44,214 nucleotides of DNA from JAZKIX01 sp040384645 (GCA_040384645.1 JAZKIX010000057.1:1-44214), one strand, 5' to 3'. Shown: positions 8,944-17,485, counted from the first letter of the stretch. Numbers and translations are program-made. Notes: generated by a model from the letters alone, not told the origin.

Positions 8944-9022
8944 TTAAAATACACTGGTGCCAGTATATTTTAAGCGCCAATGAATACCTGCGGGATAGGG
9001 GGTATTTTTATCAATACCCCCC
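8944..9022 (+). repeat. Two-hairpin intergenic repeat, copy 1
   Basis: Stem 1: TTAAAATACACTGG (8944-8957) pairs with CCAGTATATTTTAA (8959-8972) with a single mismatch. Stem 2: GGGGGTATT (8998-9006) pairs perfectly with AATACCCCC (9013-9021). A conserved TGCGGG lies just before stem 2. It sits between the convergent ends of uup and murJ. One of five copies in the window (see 17560, 26783, 32963, 35187). Confidence 0.8.
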
Positions 9023-9051
9023 GATAATTCTATTGAGGATGGATTTGTGAA

Positions 9052-9070
9052 TGCGGATTCCGAATCCGCA
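9052..9070. other. Short hairpin between uup and murJ
   Basis: TGCGGATT and AATCCGCA form a perfect 8-bp stem around the loop CCG, 19 bases past the murJ stop. There is no T-run on either strand, so it is at best a weak or Rho-assisted terminator for the convergent genes. Confidence 0.4.
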
Positions 9071-9088
9071 GGCATGATTTTCAGCGCT

Positions 9089-10631
9089 TCAATGCGCGAT
9101 CCGTTTGAAATCTCTTGGACGAAATCCCATTGCGAACAAAGCGCCAAAATAGCAAACGACGCAAACACTAATCACGCTCATCAGCGCGCCGACGCGTAGT
9201 AGGGGATGCTCATGCATTTCAATCCAATTAAATTGCGCTGAAAGCCATAGCGCGATGCCCGCCATCAACAGCAATGCTGCTAGCAGTTTTACCGAGAATT
9301 GGATCCAGCCGTGCTCCGGTTTGTAGATGCCGCGTCGACGTAGACTCCAAAAAAGAAAGCCGGCATTCAGACATGCGCCCAGGCCAATCGACAGCGCGAG
9401 TCCAGCCACGGCGATCCACGGCACAAATAACTGGTTCATCAATTGCGTTGCTATCAACACGCCAATAGCGATTTTGACGGGCGTGCGGATGTCTTGTCGG
9501 GCATAAAAAGCGGGAGCAAGAATCTTGACCAGAATAATTCCTATCAAGCCGATGCTGTACGCAATTAGTGGTTTGGATGAATTGACAACGTCGAGTGCAG
9601 TAAATTTTTGATGATTGAATAAGGTGGCAGTGAGCGGTTCGGCCAGTGTCGCCATGCCAACCGCAGCAGGCAAGGCCAGCAGGAAAGTAAGCCGCAAGCC
9701 CCAGTCGAGCAATGCGGAATATTCTGCCGTGTCGCCATCCAGATTCGCTTTCGACAGACTCGGCAATAGTATTGTCCCCAGCGCTACGCCGAGCAAGGCG
9801 GTCGGGAATTCCATCAACCTGTCGGCATAAGACAGCCACGAAATACTGCCAGCGGCCAGTTTCGAGGCAATATTGGTGTTGATCATCAGGCTGATTTGTG
9901 CGGCGGAGACGGCAAAAACCGCAGGCCCCATTTTTTTCAAAACACGCCGGACACCCGGATCCCGTAACCCGATGAAAGGATTAAACGCGATACGCGGCAA
10001 CATGCCGATCTTCATTAGCGCCGGAATTTGTATTGTCATTTGCAAGATGCCACCGACAAAAACAGCGATTGCCATTGCATAGATCGGTTGCGCGAGATGC
10101 GGTGCCAAGAAAAGCGACGCGATAATGAAAGACAGATTGAGCAATACCGGAGTGAAAGCCGGAATCTTGAATTCGCGCCAGGTATTCAACACGCCACCGG
10201 CCAGGGCCACGAAGCCCGCTGCCANNNNNNNNNNTGCGCGTCATGACAACCGAGGCATCAAATGCAGCCTGATCCTTGGTCAAACCGGTAGCGATAAAAT
10301 AGATCAGCAACGGCGTACTGGCGATACCAGTGGCGCAGGTGATTAACGTTGCCCAAATCAGTGACGTCGCAACATGATCGACCAGGCTTTTAGTAGCTAC
10401 ATTGCCATGTTGATTTTTGTATTCTGCAAGGATGGGGACAAAGGCTTGTGAAAACGCACCTTCTGCAAACAGTCGCCGTAACAAGTTGGGGATGCGAAAG
10501 GCAACATAGAAAGCATCGGTATACGCCGAAGCGCCAAAAGCACGGGCAAAAAGGCTTTCACGCAGCAAGCCTGTCACGCGCGAAACCATTGTCATTCCTG
10601 AAATGGTGGCCAGGGTTTTGAGTAAGTTCAT
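9089..10631 (-). CDS. murJ: Lipid II flippase MurJ (interrupted by an assembly gap)
   Basis: Flips the peptidoglycan precursor lipid II across the inner membrane; multi-pass protein of the MOP superfamily. The N-terminal part (MNLLKTLATISGMTMVSRVTG start, conserved RESLFARAFGA and FRIPNLLRRLFAEGA) and the rest (from AGFVALAGGVLNTW through QMNQ-type helices to the end) are both highly typical. They lie in different frames only because a 10-N gap (10225-10234) of unknown true length separates them. By comparison with E. coli MurJ a small number of residues is missing, so the gene is almost certainly intact in the organism. There is no Shine-Dalgarno; a TATAAT lies only 9 bases before the ATG. 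Confidence 0.93.
10225..10234. other. Assembly gap (10 N) inside murJ
   Basis: Ten N of arbitrary length. The reading frame changes across it, which shows that the true number of missing bases is not ten. Confidence 0.98.
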
Positions 10632-10639
10632 GGAGCGCG

Positions 10640-10645
10640 ATTATA
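10640..10645 (-). promoter_or_regulatory. Likely -10 box of murJ
   Basis: TATAAT on the minus strand ends nine bases before the murJ ATG, which would leave a leader of only one or two bases. The -35 region is weak. Confidence 0.4.
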
Positions 10646-10684
10646 GCCGTTCGTTACTTGCCAATCGGCTGAGCGCGTTTTGAT

Positions 10685-10713
10685 TTGCTCTCAAATAGAA
10701 AAGTCGCTATAAT
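10685..10713 (+). promoter_or_regulatory. Likely rpsT promoter
   Basis: TATAAT at 10708-10713 with a partial -35 (TTGCTC, 10685-10690) at 17-bp spacing. It is divergent from murJ and leaves a leader of roughly 70 bases before rpsT. Confidence 0.5.
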
Positions 10714-10788
10714 CGAAGGCTGTACAAAATTCTGTTGCGCAAACACTGTTGTTTGCGAACGCACTTTGACCTTGTTTTAGGAAATTTC

Positions 10789-11055
10789 ATGGCAAATACC
10801 GCACAAGCGCGCAAACGCGCTCGTCAAGCAGTCAAGCAAAACGCACATAACTCAAGCCAACGCTCGACTTTGCGTACGGCGATCAAAGCTGTTCGCAAGG
10901 CAATAGAAGCTGGCGACAAAGCAGCTGCTGCTGCAGTCTATCAAGCGTCAGTTGCGACGATTGATCGTATTGCAGATAAGAAAATTATTCATAAAAACAA
11001 GGCCGCTCGTCATAAAAGCCGTCTGTCAGCCGCTTTGAAAGCAATTTCAGCTTAA
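10789..11055 (+). CDS. rpsT: 30S ribosomal protein S20
   Basis: Primary 16S rRNA-binding protein of the small ribosomal subunit. The 88-residue product has the standard MANTAQARKRARQA start and Lys/Arg/Ala-rich helical body. The ATG at 10789 is preceded by TTAGGAAA and begins the family-typical protein; the frame runs 18 codons further upstream without conservation. It is divergent from murJ, a common Burkholderiales arrangement. Confidence 0.97.
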   Translation: MANTAQARKRARQAVKQNAHNSSQRSTLRTAIKAVRKAIEAGDKAAAAAVYQASVATIDRIADKKIIHKNKAARHKSRLSAALKAISA

Positions 11056-11069
11056 TTCTCGTAATTCAC

Positions 11070-11099
11070 TTTATCGCTTCAATTTGTTGAAGTGATAAA
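11070..11099 (+). terminator. First hairpin after rpsT
   Basis: A 13-bp stem (TTTATCGCTTCAA with its complement, one G-T wobble) with a TTTG loop starts 15 bases after the rpsT stop. The T-run after it is interrupted, so it may protect the 3' end or act as a weak terminator ahead of the stronger one at 11135. Confidence 0.55.
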
Positions 11100-11134
11100 T
11101 TGGTTTTTATGGTTTTGGTTTGCTGGATTGAAAA

Positions 11135-11170
11135 TAAAACCCCGCATGAAGCGATTCATGCGGGGTTTTA
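11135..11170 (+). terminator. Bidirectional intrinsic terminator after rpsT
   Basis: A perfect 16-bp stem, TAAAACCCCGCATGAA and its complement, closed by a GCGA (GNRA-type) tetraloop, with A-run and T-run flanks. It can end rpsT transcripts and also those of the convergent DUF192 gene. Confidence 0.93.
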
Positions 11171-11214
11171 TTGTTTGTGGCTCTTATCTTTTTGAGTTGT
11201 CGACTTGAGAGCGT

Positions 11215-11610
11215 TTAACGTGCTGGCGGCAATCCTTCAATAATGCTGCCAGGATTGATATTTTTTTGCTTGAACCAACCTTTGTTCATCTCCAGGGCGT
11301 AACGTGCAGGTTTTTTTGCGCAATGCGTGTCCAACGTTTGCGGTTTCATGTCTTCAATATTGATTATTTTACCGTCCTCTGCAATAAATGCGACTGACAA
11401 CGGTAAAAACGTATTCTTCATCCACATACACACTGCGGCAGGACGGTCAAAAACGAAGGCCATACCTTCGTTTTGAGCCATTTTTTCTCGATACATCAAA
11501 CCTTGCTGTCGATTCAATTTTTGCGTTGGTTGGGGAAAAGCATTTATGCAAGCCACTGTGAGAAGCGTGGCACTCAGTGCTTTGACAAAGCGGTGCAATG
11601 GAATAATCAT
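11215..11610 (-). CDS. Exported DUF192 family protein, shortened
   Basis: 131 residues. A signal peptide (hydrophobic ALSATLLTVACINA) is followed by the DUF192 core: GLMYREKM, MAFVFDRP, CMWMKNTFLPLSVAF, IEDMKPQT, ARYALEMNKGWF. The family has no firmly established function; it is a small periplasmic or extracellular fold. About 20 residues usual between the signal peptide and the RxxGLMxRxxM motif are missing here: the sequence jumps from TQKL to NRQQGLM. It might be a natural variant or an in-frame deletion that removes the first beta strand. Confidence 0.85.
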   Translation of the reverse strand: MIIPLHRFVKALSATLLTVACINAFPQPTQKLNRQQGLMYREKMAQNEGMAFVFDRPAAVCMWMKNTFLPLSVAFIAEDGKIINIEDMKPQTLDTHCAKKPARYALEMNKGWFKQKNINPGSIIEGLPPAR

Positions 11611-11662
11611 ATTGACTGCGTTAAGTGAAGAGTTTGGAGATGCATAGTAATCTACAGGCGAT

Positions 11663-11687
11663 AAAAAAGGCAGGACTTGCCTGCCTT
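11663..11687 (-). terminator. Terminator of the small Ala/Ser-rich gene
   Basis: On the minus strand AAGGCAGG, loop, CCTGCCTT then a T-run. The stem is at 11667-11674 and 11680-11687. It lies just past the stop at 11708. Confidence 0.88.
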
Positions 11688-11707
11688 GATCTGAAACTTT
11701 AAAGTTA

Positions 11708-11929
11708 TTACTTAGCAGCTGAAGCAGACACTTCTGCTGAGGCTGCAGCTTTCTTCGTTTTCTTTACTTTCTTTGCTTTTGGTACGCTTGCTTCAGCAGA
11801 AGCGGCAGCAGGTACGGACGCTACAGCAGAAGCTGCTGGCGCTGACGCAACAGCCGAAGCAGAAGGAGCAGCAGCGAAAGCGGAAACAGCGAACAGACCA
11901 GCAACCAAAGCAGCGATAAGGTTTTTCAT
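11708..11929 (-). CDS. Small exported Ala/Ser/Lys-rich protein
   Basis: 73 residues. A classic signal peptide (MKNLIAALVAGLFAVSAFA) is followed by a low-complexity mature peptide made of PAASA-type repeats, a Lys cluster (KAKKVKKTKK) and an Ala/Ser tail. No domain is recognised. Having its own terminator and a good Fur-like site 44 bases upstream argue that it is a real gene. The PAASA repeats resemble the tail of the pyrophosphatase at 1850-4021. Confidence 0.65.
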   Translation of the reverse strand: MKNLIAALVAGLFAVSAFAAAPSASAVASAPAASAVASVPAAASAEASVPKAKKVKKTKKAAASAEVSASAAK

Positions 11930-11972
11930 TTGTATTCTTTCAAATTGACGGATAAATAAAACTTTGATTAAT

Positions 11973-11991
11973 GTGAATCGTTATCATTAAC
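11973..11991 (-). promoter_or_regulatory. Possible Fur box
   Basis: Read on the minus strand, GTTAATGATAACGATTCAC matches the 19-bp Fur consensus at 14 positions (counted by eye). It lies 44 bases upstream of the small Ala/Ser/Lys-rich gene. Confidence 0.45.
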
Positions 11992-12074
11992 GATGGGGCA
12001 TGCAATTGGTTGACGCAGTATTGAAATTATTTTTAAGCTCATTCGTCAAGTCTCAATAATTGCGTTTTGGTGCA

Positions 12075-12653
12075 TTACTTCATTTGGCTAGGTGACACCT
12101 CTCGCCATTCACCCGGCATCAAGGGGTAATCTGCGAGCGAAAAAGGTCCAATTGCAATGCGTATTAGCCTTAATGTAGGTAAGTCAACGGCCGCTGTCAT
12201 TCTGCGTACCTGTCTATTTTTCCCTTCGGATAAAGTGATTGCTAGCCAACTGGTGGGGCAATCAAGGCGTTCTCGTATCGGTGGATGTCGCTCCCATAGC
12301 CAATTTGGCGTTTCAATTTCGGCGGCATGGCACGGCTGGCTTACAAAATCCCCCAAGTCAAGAGGATTTCTCAGGCGTTGCATCGTGGATGATTTTACGA
12401 TTCCGTCGACCTGCGCAATATAGGTTTTTTTTTGCTTGCGATCTGGATGGCTAATGGCGTGTTGTAGTCGCCCATCATCTGTTAGCAGCAGCAGTCCCTC
12501 ACTGTCAGCATCGAGTCGCCCTGCGGGGTAAATGTTGGGAATGTTGATGTAATTGGCCAAGGTTTCACGAGTCGCGTGCGGCGAAAATTGGCACATCACC
12601 TGGAAAGGTTTATTGAATAGAATAAGGGGCATACCGTAGTGTCGCAAAAACAT
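12075..12653 (-). CDS. rluE: Pseudouridine synthase, RsuA/RluE type
   Basis: Isomerises a specific uridine in rRNA to pseudouridine; RluE modifies 23S rRNA position 2457 in E. coli. The catalytic motif GRLDADSEG is at 45-53 with Asp48, followed by LLLLTDDG and the C-terminal EGKNRQVRRM typical of the RsuA/RluB/E/F family. There is no S4 domain at the N-terminus, which fits RluE. The true start may be the ATG seven codons later (12632, MPLILFNKPF), the more conserved beginning; no ribosome-binding site settles it. Assignment to RluE rather than a sister is by size and architecture. Confidence 0.82.
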   Translation of the reverse strand: MFLRHYGMPLILFNKPFQVMCQFSPHATRETLANYINIPNIYPAGRLDADSEGLLLLTDDGRLQHAISHPDRKQKKTYIAQVDGIVKSSTMQRLRNPLDLGDFVSQPCHAAEIETPNWLWERHPPIRERLDCPTSWLAITLSEGKNRQVRRMTAAVDLPTLRLIRIAIGPFSLADYPLMPGEWREVSPSQMK

Positions 12654-12697
12654 AGCGTCTAGTAAAATACTAGTGCATAATGTGAAACGTTTGTCTT

Positions 12698-12715
12698 ATG
12701 TCTTATATAAGACAT
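12698..12715. promoter_or_regulatory. 18-bp perfect palindrome upstream of icd, likely operator
   Basis: ATGTCTTATATAAGACAT is self-complementary along its full length and is preceded by a further GTCTTAT half-site. It lies 88 bases before the icd start. This has the form of a dimeric repressor site. A GntR-type regulator of TCA-cycle genes is the candidate I would test; its identity is inference. Confidence 0.6.
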
Positions 12716-12803
12716 GATTTTTATTTAGTTTAAGCCTCGTGCTGAAATAACAGCGGCTTCCCGATTTCTCGACGTCCTTTACGCATCAATTTCGGAGATT
12801 ACG

Positions 12804-14057
12804 ATGTATCAACATATTAAAGTACCAGCAGACGGCCAAAAAATTACCGTCAATGCCGATTTTTCCCTGAATGTGCCTGACAATCCAATTCTTCCATACA
12901 TCGAAGGTGATGGTACTGGTGTAGATATCAGCCCAGTCATGATCAAAGTCATTGATGCTGCTGTTGCCAAAGCATACGGTGGCAAGCGCAAGATTAGCTG
13001 GATGGAAATCTACGCAGGTGAAAAATCAACCAAGGTGTACGGTCCTGACGTATGGTTGCCGGAAGAAACGCTTGAAGTACTCAAAGACTACGTAGTTTCG
13101 ATCAAGGGTCCTTTGACTACCCCTGTTGGCGGCGGCATTCGTTCACTGAATGTGGCATTGCGTCAGCAACTTGATTTGTATGTCTGTTTGCGTCCGGTAC
13201 GTTACTTTAAAGGCGTGCCATCGCCAGTTCGTGAACCAGAAAAAACCGATATGGTTATCTTCCGTGAAAACTCGGAAGATATTTATGCAGGTATCGAGTG
13301 GCAAGAAGGTTCCGATGGCGCGAAAAAAATTATCGAATTTTTAGTGAAGGAAATGGGCGTTACCAAGATCCGTTTTCCAGAAACTTCGGGCATCGGAATC
13401 AAGCCTGTGTCGCGTGAAGGTACGGAGCGTTTGGTGCGCAAGGCGATCCAATATGCAATCGATAACGATAAGCCTTCAGTAACGATCGTACACAAAGGCA
13501 ACATCATGAAGTACACCGAAGGTGGCTTCCGTGACTGGGCATATAACCTCGCTCAGACGGAGTTTGGTGCGCAATTGATCGATGGCGGACCTTGGTGCAA
13601 ATTCAAAAATCCAAAAACTGGTCGGGATATTATCGTCAAGGATTCAATCGCCGATGCTTTCTTGCAACAAATTTTGCTGCGTCCAAATGAATACAGTGTC
13701 ATCGCTACACTGAATTTGAATGGCGATTACATCTCTGACGCCTTGGCTGCGCAAGTCGGTGGAATCGGCATTGCCCCAGGTGCGAATTTGTCGGATTCAA
13801 TTGCCATGTTTGAGGCTACGCATGGTACTGCGCCTAAATATGCGGGTAAAGATTATGTGAATCCAGGCTCGTTGATTTTGTCCGCCGAAATGATGTTACG
13901 TCACATGGGTTGGCTTGAGGCGGCAGATTTGATTATCTCTTCCATGGAAAAATCGATTGCGGCGAAGAAAGTAACTTATGACTTCGCCCGCTTGATGGAA
14001 GGCGCCACTCAAATGTCGTGTTCTGGATTCGGCGACGTGATGATTGAGCAAATGTAA
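12804..14057 (+). CDS. icd: NADP-dependent isocitrate dehydrogenase
   Basis: Oxidative decarboxylation of isocitrate to 2-oxoglutarate in the TCA cycle; cytoplasmic homodimer. At 417 residues it matches the E. coli-type enzyme. The substrate loop GGGIRSLNVALRQ contains the regulatory/substrate serine, and the cofactor region HGTAPKYAGKDYVNPGS has the Lys/Tyr pattern of NADP-specific members. GGAG precedes the ATG. Regulation by the palindrome at 12698 is likely. A terminator follows. Confidence 0.97.
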   Translation: MYQHIKVPADGQKITVNADFSLNVPDNPILPYIEGDGTGVDISPVMIKVIDAAVAKAYGGKRKISWMEIYAGEKSTKVYGPDVWLPEETLEVLKDYVVSIKGPLTTPVGGGIRSLNVALRQQLDLYVCLRPVRYFKGVPSPVREPEKTDMVIFRENSEDIYAGIEWQEGSDGAKKIIEFLVKEMGVTKIRFPETSGIGIKPVSREGTERLVRKAIQYAIDNDKPSVTIVHKGNIMKYTEGGFRDWAYNLAQTEFGAQLIDGGPWCKFKNPKTGRDIIVKDSIADAFLQQILLRPNEYSVIATLNLNGDYISDALAAQVGGIGIAPGANLSDSIAMFEATHGTAPKYAGKDYVNPGSLILSAEMMLRHMGWLEAADLIISSMEKSIAAKKVTYDFARLMEGATQMSCSGFGDVMIEQM

Positions 14058-14098
14058 GTTTATTCGTCTTCATACCTTCGCTAACTGCATTGGGCGAT

Positions 14099-14128
14099 AA
14101 AAAAGCCGGAAGAGATTCCGGCTTTTTT
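14099..14128 (+). terminator. Intrinsic terminator after icd
   Basis: GCCGGAA and TTCCGGC form a 7-bp stem around a GAGA loop, with A6 before and T6 after. Confidence 0.92.
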
Positions 14129-14152
14129 GTGCCAGTAATAATGTTGAGACGT

Positions 14153-14177
14153 AAAAAAACCCCGCAAGCGGGGTTTT
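14153..14177 (-). terminator. Intrinsic terminator of the cold-shock gene
   Basis: On the minus strand AAAACCCCGC pairs with GCGGGG, followed by T7. It lies 25 bases past the stop of the convergent csp gene. Confidence 0.9.
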
Positions 14178-14202
14178 CACAATACTGCTAAATCAAAACA
14201 GA

Positions 14203-14406
14203 TTAGGCAGCTTGAATGTTTGAAGCTTGCTTGCCTTTAGGGCCTTGCGTGACTTCGAACTGTACTTTTTGACCTTCTTTGAGGGTCTTGAAGCCGTTCA
14301 TATTGATTGCGGAGAAATGAGCAAACAAATCTTCGCCACCGTCATCTGGAGTGATGAAGCCGAAGCCTTTGGAGTCATTGAACCACTTAACTGTACCTGT
14401 TGCCAT
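14203..14406 (-). CDS. cspA: Cold-shock protein (CspA family)
   Basis: Single-stranded nucleic-acid-binding RNA chaperone of 67 residues with the OB-type cold-shock fold. RNP1 KGFGFI is at 13-18 and RNP2 DLFAHF at 26-31. The ATG at 14406 gives the canonical MATGTVKWFN; three codons upstream are open but not conserved. Which of the several Csp paralogues it is, and whether it is cold-induced, cannot be told. The long untranslated region upstream (to clpS) would allow the long structured leader common in this family. Confidence 0.93.
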   Translation of the reverse strand: MATGTVKWFNDSKGFGFITPDDGGEDLFAHFSAINMNGFKTLKEGQKVQFEVTQGPKGKQASNIQAA

Positions 14407-14829
14407 AAAAAGCATCTTTCAAATAAAAACTAATCACACGAGCCATAAAAGCAAGAAGCATCGCGTAACGTTGCCCCCTCCTAAACTTGCTCCTTCATAT
14501 CAATAAGCATAAGAAACTTGCACTTATCAATGGATACTATTGTTCGCGGAATAATTAATGAAGTCAAGTTAATTCATTTGCAGCACTCGTGTTTTTACTG
14601 GGTTTGTTGACGAATGTGGCATATATGTCTTTTGTGGGTAAAAAAGGGTGTAGCCAGGCATAGTATGAAATCTGAATTGCGATGGCGATAATAAAGCCAT
14701 TGGCCTTGATATCACGGATTCGAACTCCATCTGCAAATTAAGACGAAAACGCGTAGTATTTAGAACAGAGCAGCAATAGTTCATGGAATCGGCTATTGCA
14801 CCGACAGTGGAACGCATTAGAATAGACGC
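14407..14829. other. Intergenic region between csp and clpS
   Basis: 423 bases between two divergent genes, AT-rich near csp. No convincing gene: an open frame on the minus strand at 14569-14844 has no recognisable protein features and overlaps clpS. It presumably holds the csp leader and promoter and the clpS promoter. A TAGAAT at 14818-14823, with TTGCAC 16 bp upstream, lies only 6 bases before the clpS ATG. Confidence 0.5.
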
Positions 14830-15138
14830 ATGGGAATCAAGCATGAAAACGGTACAGTCGTTGAGCGGCAGGCGCAGAAACTAAAGCCGCCCCCGATGTA
14901 TCAGGTATTGTTATTGAACGACGATTACACTCCGATGGAATTCGTGGTGGCGATCATTCAAGAATATTTTAATAAGGATCGGGAAACCGCAACCCATATC
15001 ATGCTCAAAGTGCATAGAGACGGCAAAGCGGCGTGTGGTGTGTTCCCAAAGGATATCGCATCCACCAAGGTCGAGTTCGTATTAACCCACGCTCGAAAAG
15101 CAGGGCACCCCCTGCAGTGCGTGATGGAGGAAGTATGA
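14830..15138 (+). CDS. clpS: ATP-dependent Clp protease adaptor ClpS
   Basis: Binds the N-domain of ClpA and delivers N-end-rule substrates to ClpAP. The 102-residue product has the typical flexible N-terminus and the core PPPMYQVLLLNDDYTPMEFV with the Asp pair that recognises the N-degron, then HRDGKAACGVF. Its stop overlaps the clpA start by four bases (ATGA), so the two are translationally coupled. No Shine-Dalgarno sequence is visible before the ATG. Confidence 0.95.
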   Translation: MGIKHENGTVVERQAQKLKPPPMYQVLLLNDDYTPMEFVVAIIQEYFNKDRETATHIMLKVHRDGKAACGVFPKDIASTKVEFVLTHARKAGHPLQCVMEEV

Positions 15139-17435
15139 TTGCGCAGGAATTGGAAGTCAGTTTGCACATGGCCTTTGTTGAAGCGCGGCAAGCGCGCCAT
15201 GAATTTATCACTGTCGAGCATCTGTTGCTCGCATTGTTGGACAATCCCTCTGCGGCTGAGGTGTTGCGCGCCTGCGCTGTAAATATCGAGGATTTACGAA
15301 AAACTCTCGCTAATTTTGTGGCCGACAATACACCGACCGTGCCTGGCACCAGCGATGTTGACACGCAGCCAACCTTGGGCTTTCAGCGCGTTATCCAGCG
15401 CGCCATCATGCATGTACAGTCAGCCTCAAATGGAAAAAAAGAAGTCACTGGTGCAAATGTGCTGGTGGCGATTTTTGGCGAAAAAGATTCGCACGCGGTC
15501 TATTACCTGCATCAGCAGGGCGTGACGCGACTTGATGTCGTTAATTTCATTTCGCATGGGGTGCGGAAAGATCAGCAAGTAGAAACGCAAAAATCCACCG
15601 ATAGCGGCGAGGAAGTGCAAGCTGAAGGCGCGCAGAAGGAAAGTCCGTTAGATCAATTTACGCAAAATCTGAACAAGATGGCCGCCGAAGGCAAGATTGA
15701 TCCTCTGATCGGTCGTGAAGCCGAGGTTGATCGCGTGATTCAAATATTGTGCCGTCGCCGTAAAAACAATCCACTGCTGGTGGGCGAGGCGGGCGTTGGA
15801 AAAACCGCTATCGCTGAAGGTCTTGCATGGCGTATCACGCAAAGCGATGTGCCGGAAATCTTGCAAAACGCAGTCGTTTATTCCCTTGATATGGGTGCGC
15901 TTTTGGCGGGAACCAAATATCGCGGCGATTTTGAACAACGCCTGAAAGCGGTCCTCAAGCAGCTTAAAGAAAATCCGAACGGGATTCTGTTTATCGATGA
16001 AATACATACCATCATCGGCGCAGGTTCGGCTTCGGGCGGGACTTTGGATGCATCCAATTTATTGAAGCCGGCGCTCGCTAACGGCCAGCTTAAATGCATT
16101 GGTGCGACGACCTATACCGAATATCGCGGCGTGTTCGAGAAAGATCACGCCTTGGCGCGGCGCTTCCAAAAAGTCGATGTAAATGAGCCCACTGTTGAGC
16201 AAACTGTACAGATTTTGCGCGGCTTGAAATCGCGTTTTGAAGAGCATCACAACGTCAAATATTCGGCGATTGCATTGACGACGGCGGCCGAGTTGGCAGC
16301 GCGGTTTATCAATGATCGTCACTTGCCGGATAAGGCGATTGATGTGATTGACGAGGCGGGTGCGGCGCAACGCATATTGCCAAAATCGAAGCAAAAGAAA
16401 ACCATCGGCAAGGCTGAAATCGAAGACATTATTGCGCGCATTGCACGTATTCCGCCACAGTCGGTTAATCAAGATGATCGCAGCAAGTTGCAGACGATTG
16501 AACGCGATTTGAAAAACGTCGTATTCGGTCAGGAGCCTGCGATTGAGGCTTTGTCATCTGCGATTAAGATGGCGCGTGCTGGTTTGGGCAAAACTGACAA
16601 GCCGATTGGCTCCTTCCTGTTCTCTGGGCCGACAGGCGTGGGCAAGACGGAAGTCGCCAAACAATTGGCGTTCATTATGGGCATCGAGTTGATTCGTTTT
16701 GACATGTCCGAGTATATGGAACGTCATGCCGTGAGTCGGCTGATTGGCGCACCTCCTGGTTATGTTGGATTTGATCAAGGTGGTTTGCTGACGGAAGCTA
16801 TTACCAAAAAACCGCATGCTGTTCTATTGTTGGATGAAATTGAAAAAGCGCATCCGGATATATTCAATATCTTGCTGCAGGTGATGGATCATGGCGCTTT
16901 AACGGACAATAACGGTCGCAAGGCTGATTTCCGTAACATCATCCTGATCATGACAACCAATGCGGGTGCTGAGAGCTTACAGAAGCGTTCGATTGGGTTT
17001 ACTGACAAAAAGGAAGCCGGCGACGAGATGGCAGATATCAAGCGGATGTTTACGCCTGAGTTCCGAAATCGCCTGGATTCGACTATCAGTTTCCGTGCAC
17101 TCGATGAAGAAATCATATTGCGTGTGGTGGATAAATTCCTGATGCAACTTGAAGAGCAATTGCACGAGAAAAAAGTGGAAGTTATTTTCACGGATACCTT
17201 GCGCAAGTTCCTGTCGAAGAAGGGCTTTGATCCCTTGATGGGCGCACGTCCAATGTCGCGTTTGATTCAAGACATGATTCGGAAGGCACTCGCTGATGAA
17301 TTGCTATTTGGTCGTCTTGTTACCGGCGGAAAAGTAACCGTTGATCTGGATGAAAAGGAGCAAGTCAAGTTGGAATTTATCGAGTCTGATTTGACGCCGC
17401 CAGCGGCTCCTGCAGAGGCACTTGAAGTGGAATAA
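15135..17435 (+). CDS. clpA: ATP-dependent Clp protease ATP-binding subunit ClpA
   Basis: AAA+ unfoldase that feeds proteins to ClpP. At 766 residues it is of normal size. The N-domain (MIAQELEVSLHMAF onward) is followed by a first Walker A GEAGVGKT near 217 with Walker B ILFIDEIHT, and a second Walker A GPTGVGKTE near 498 with Walker B VLLLDEIEKAHPD. GGAGG just before the ATG at 15135, together with the overlap with clpS, fixes the start. It ends at a strong terminator. ClpP is not in the window. Confidence 0.97.
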   Translation: MIAQELEVSLHMAFVEARQARHEFITVEHLLLALLDNPSAAEVLRACAVNIEDLRKTLANFVADNTPTVPGTSDVDTQPTLGFQRVIQRAIMHVQSASNGKKEVTGANVLVAIFGEKDSHAVYYLHQQGVTRLDVVNFISHGVRKDQQVETQKSTDSGEEVQAEGAQKESPLDQFTQNLNKMAAEGKIDPLIGREAEVDRVIQILCRRRKNNPLLVGEAGVGKTAIAEGLAWRITQSDVPEILQNAVVYSLDMGALLAGTKYRGDFEQRLKAVLKQLKENPNGILFIDEIHTIIGAGSASGGTLDASNLLKPALANGQLKCIGATTYTEYRGVFEKDHALARRFQKVDVNEPTVEQTVQILRGLKSRFEEHHNVKYSAIALTTAAELAARFINDRHLPDKAIDVIDEAGAAQRILPKSKQKKTIGKAEIEDIIARIARIPPQSVNQDDRSKLQTIERDLKNVVFGQEPAIEALSSAIKMARAGLGKTDKPIGSFLFSGPTGVGKTEVAKQLAFIMGIELIRFDMSEYMERHAVSRLIGAPPGYVGFDQGGLLTEAITKKPHAVLLLDEIEKAHPDIFNILLQVMDHGALTDNNGRKADFRNIILIMTTNAGAESLQKRSIGFTDKKEAGDEMADIKRMFTPEFRNRLDSTISFRALDEEIILRVVDKFLMQLEEQLHEKKVEVIFTDTLRKFLSKKGFDPLMGARPMSRLIQDMIRKALADELLFGRLVTGGKVTVDLDEKEQVKLEFIESDLTPPAAPAEALEVE

Positions 17436-17485
17436 TCCGGTCGGTAGCCTGAGGACGTAGGCAGAGTGGTATTGAAGAGTGCGTT

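Noticed and set aside
10210..10240. Frameshift in murJ suggesting a pseudogene
   Set aside because: The shift lies exactly at a 10-N assembly gap; both halves are fully conserved.
14569..14844. 91-codon minus-strand frame between csp and clpS
   Set aside because: No ribosome-binding site, no domain, and it overlaps the clpS start.
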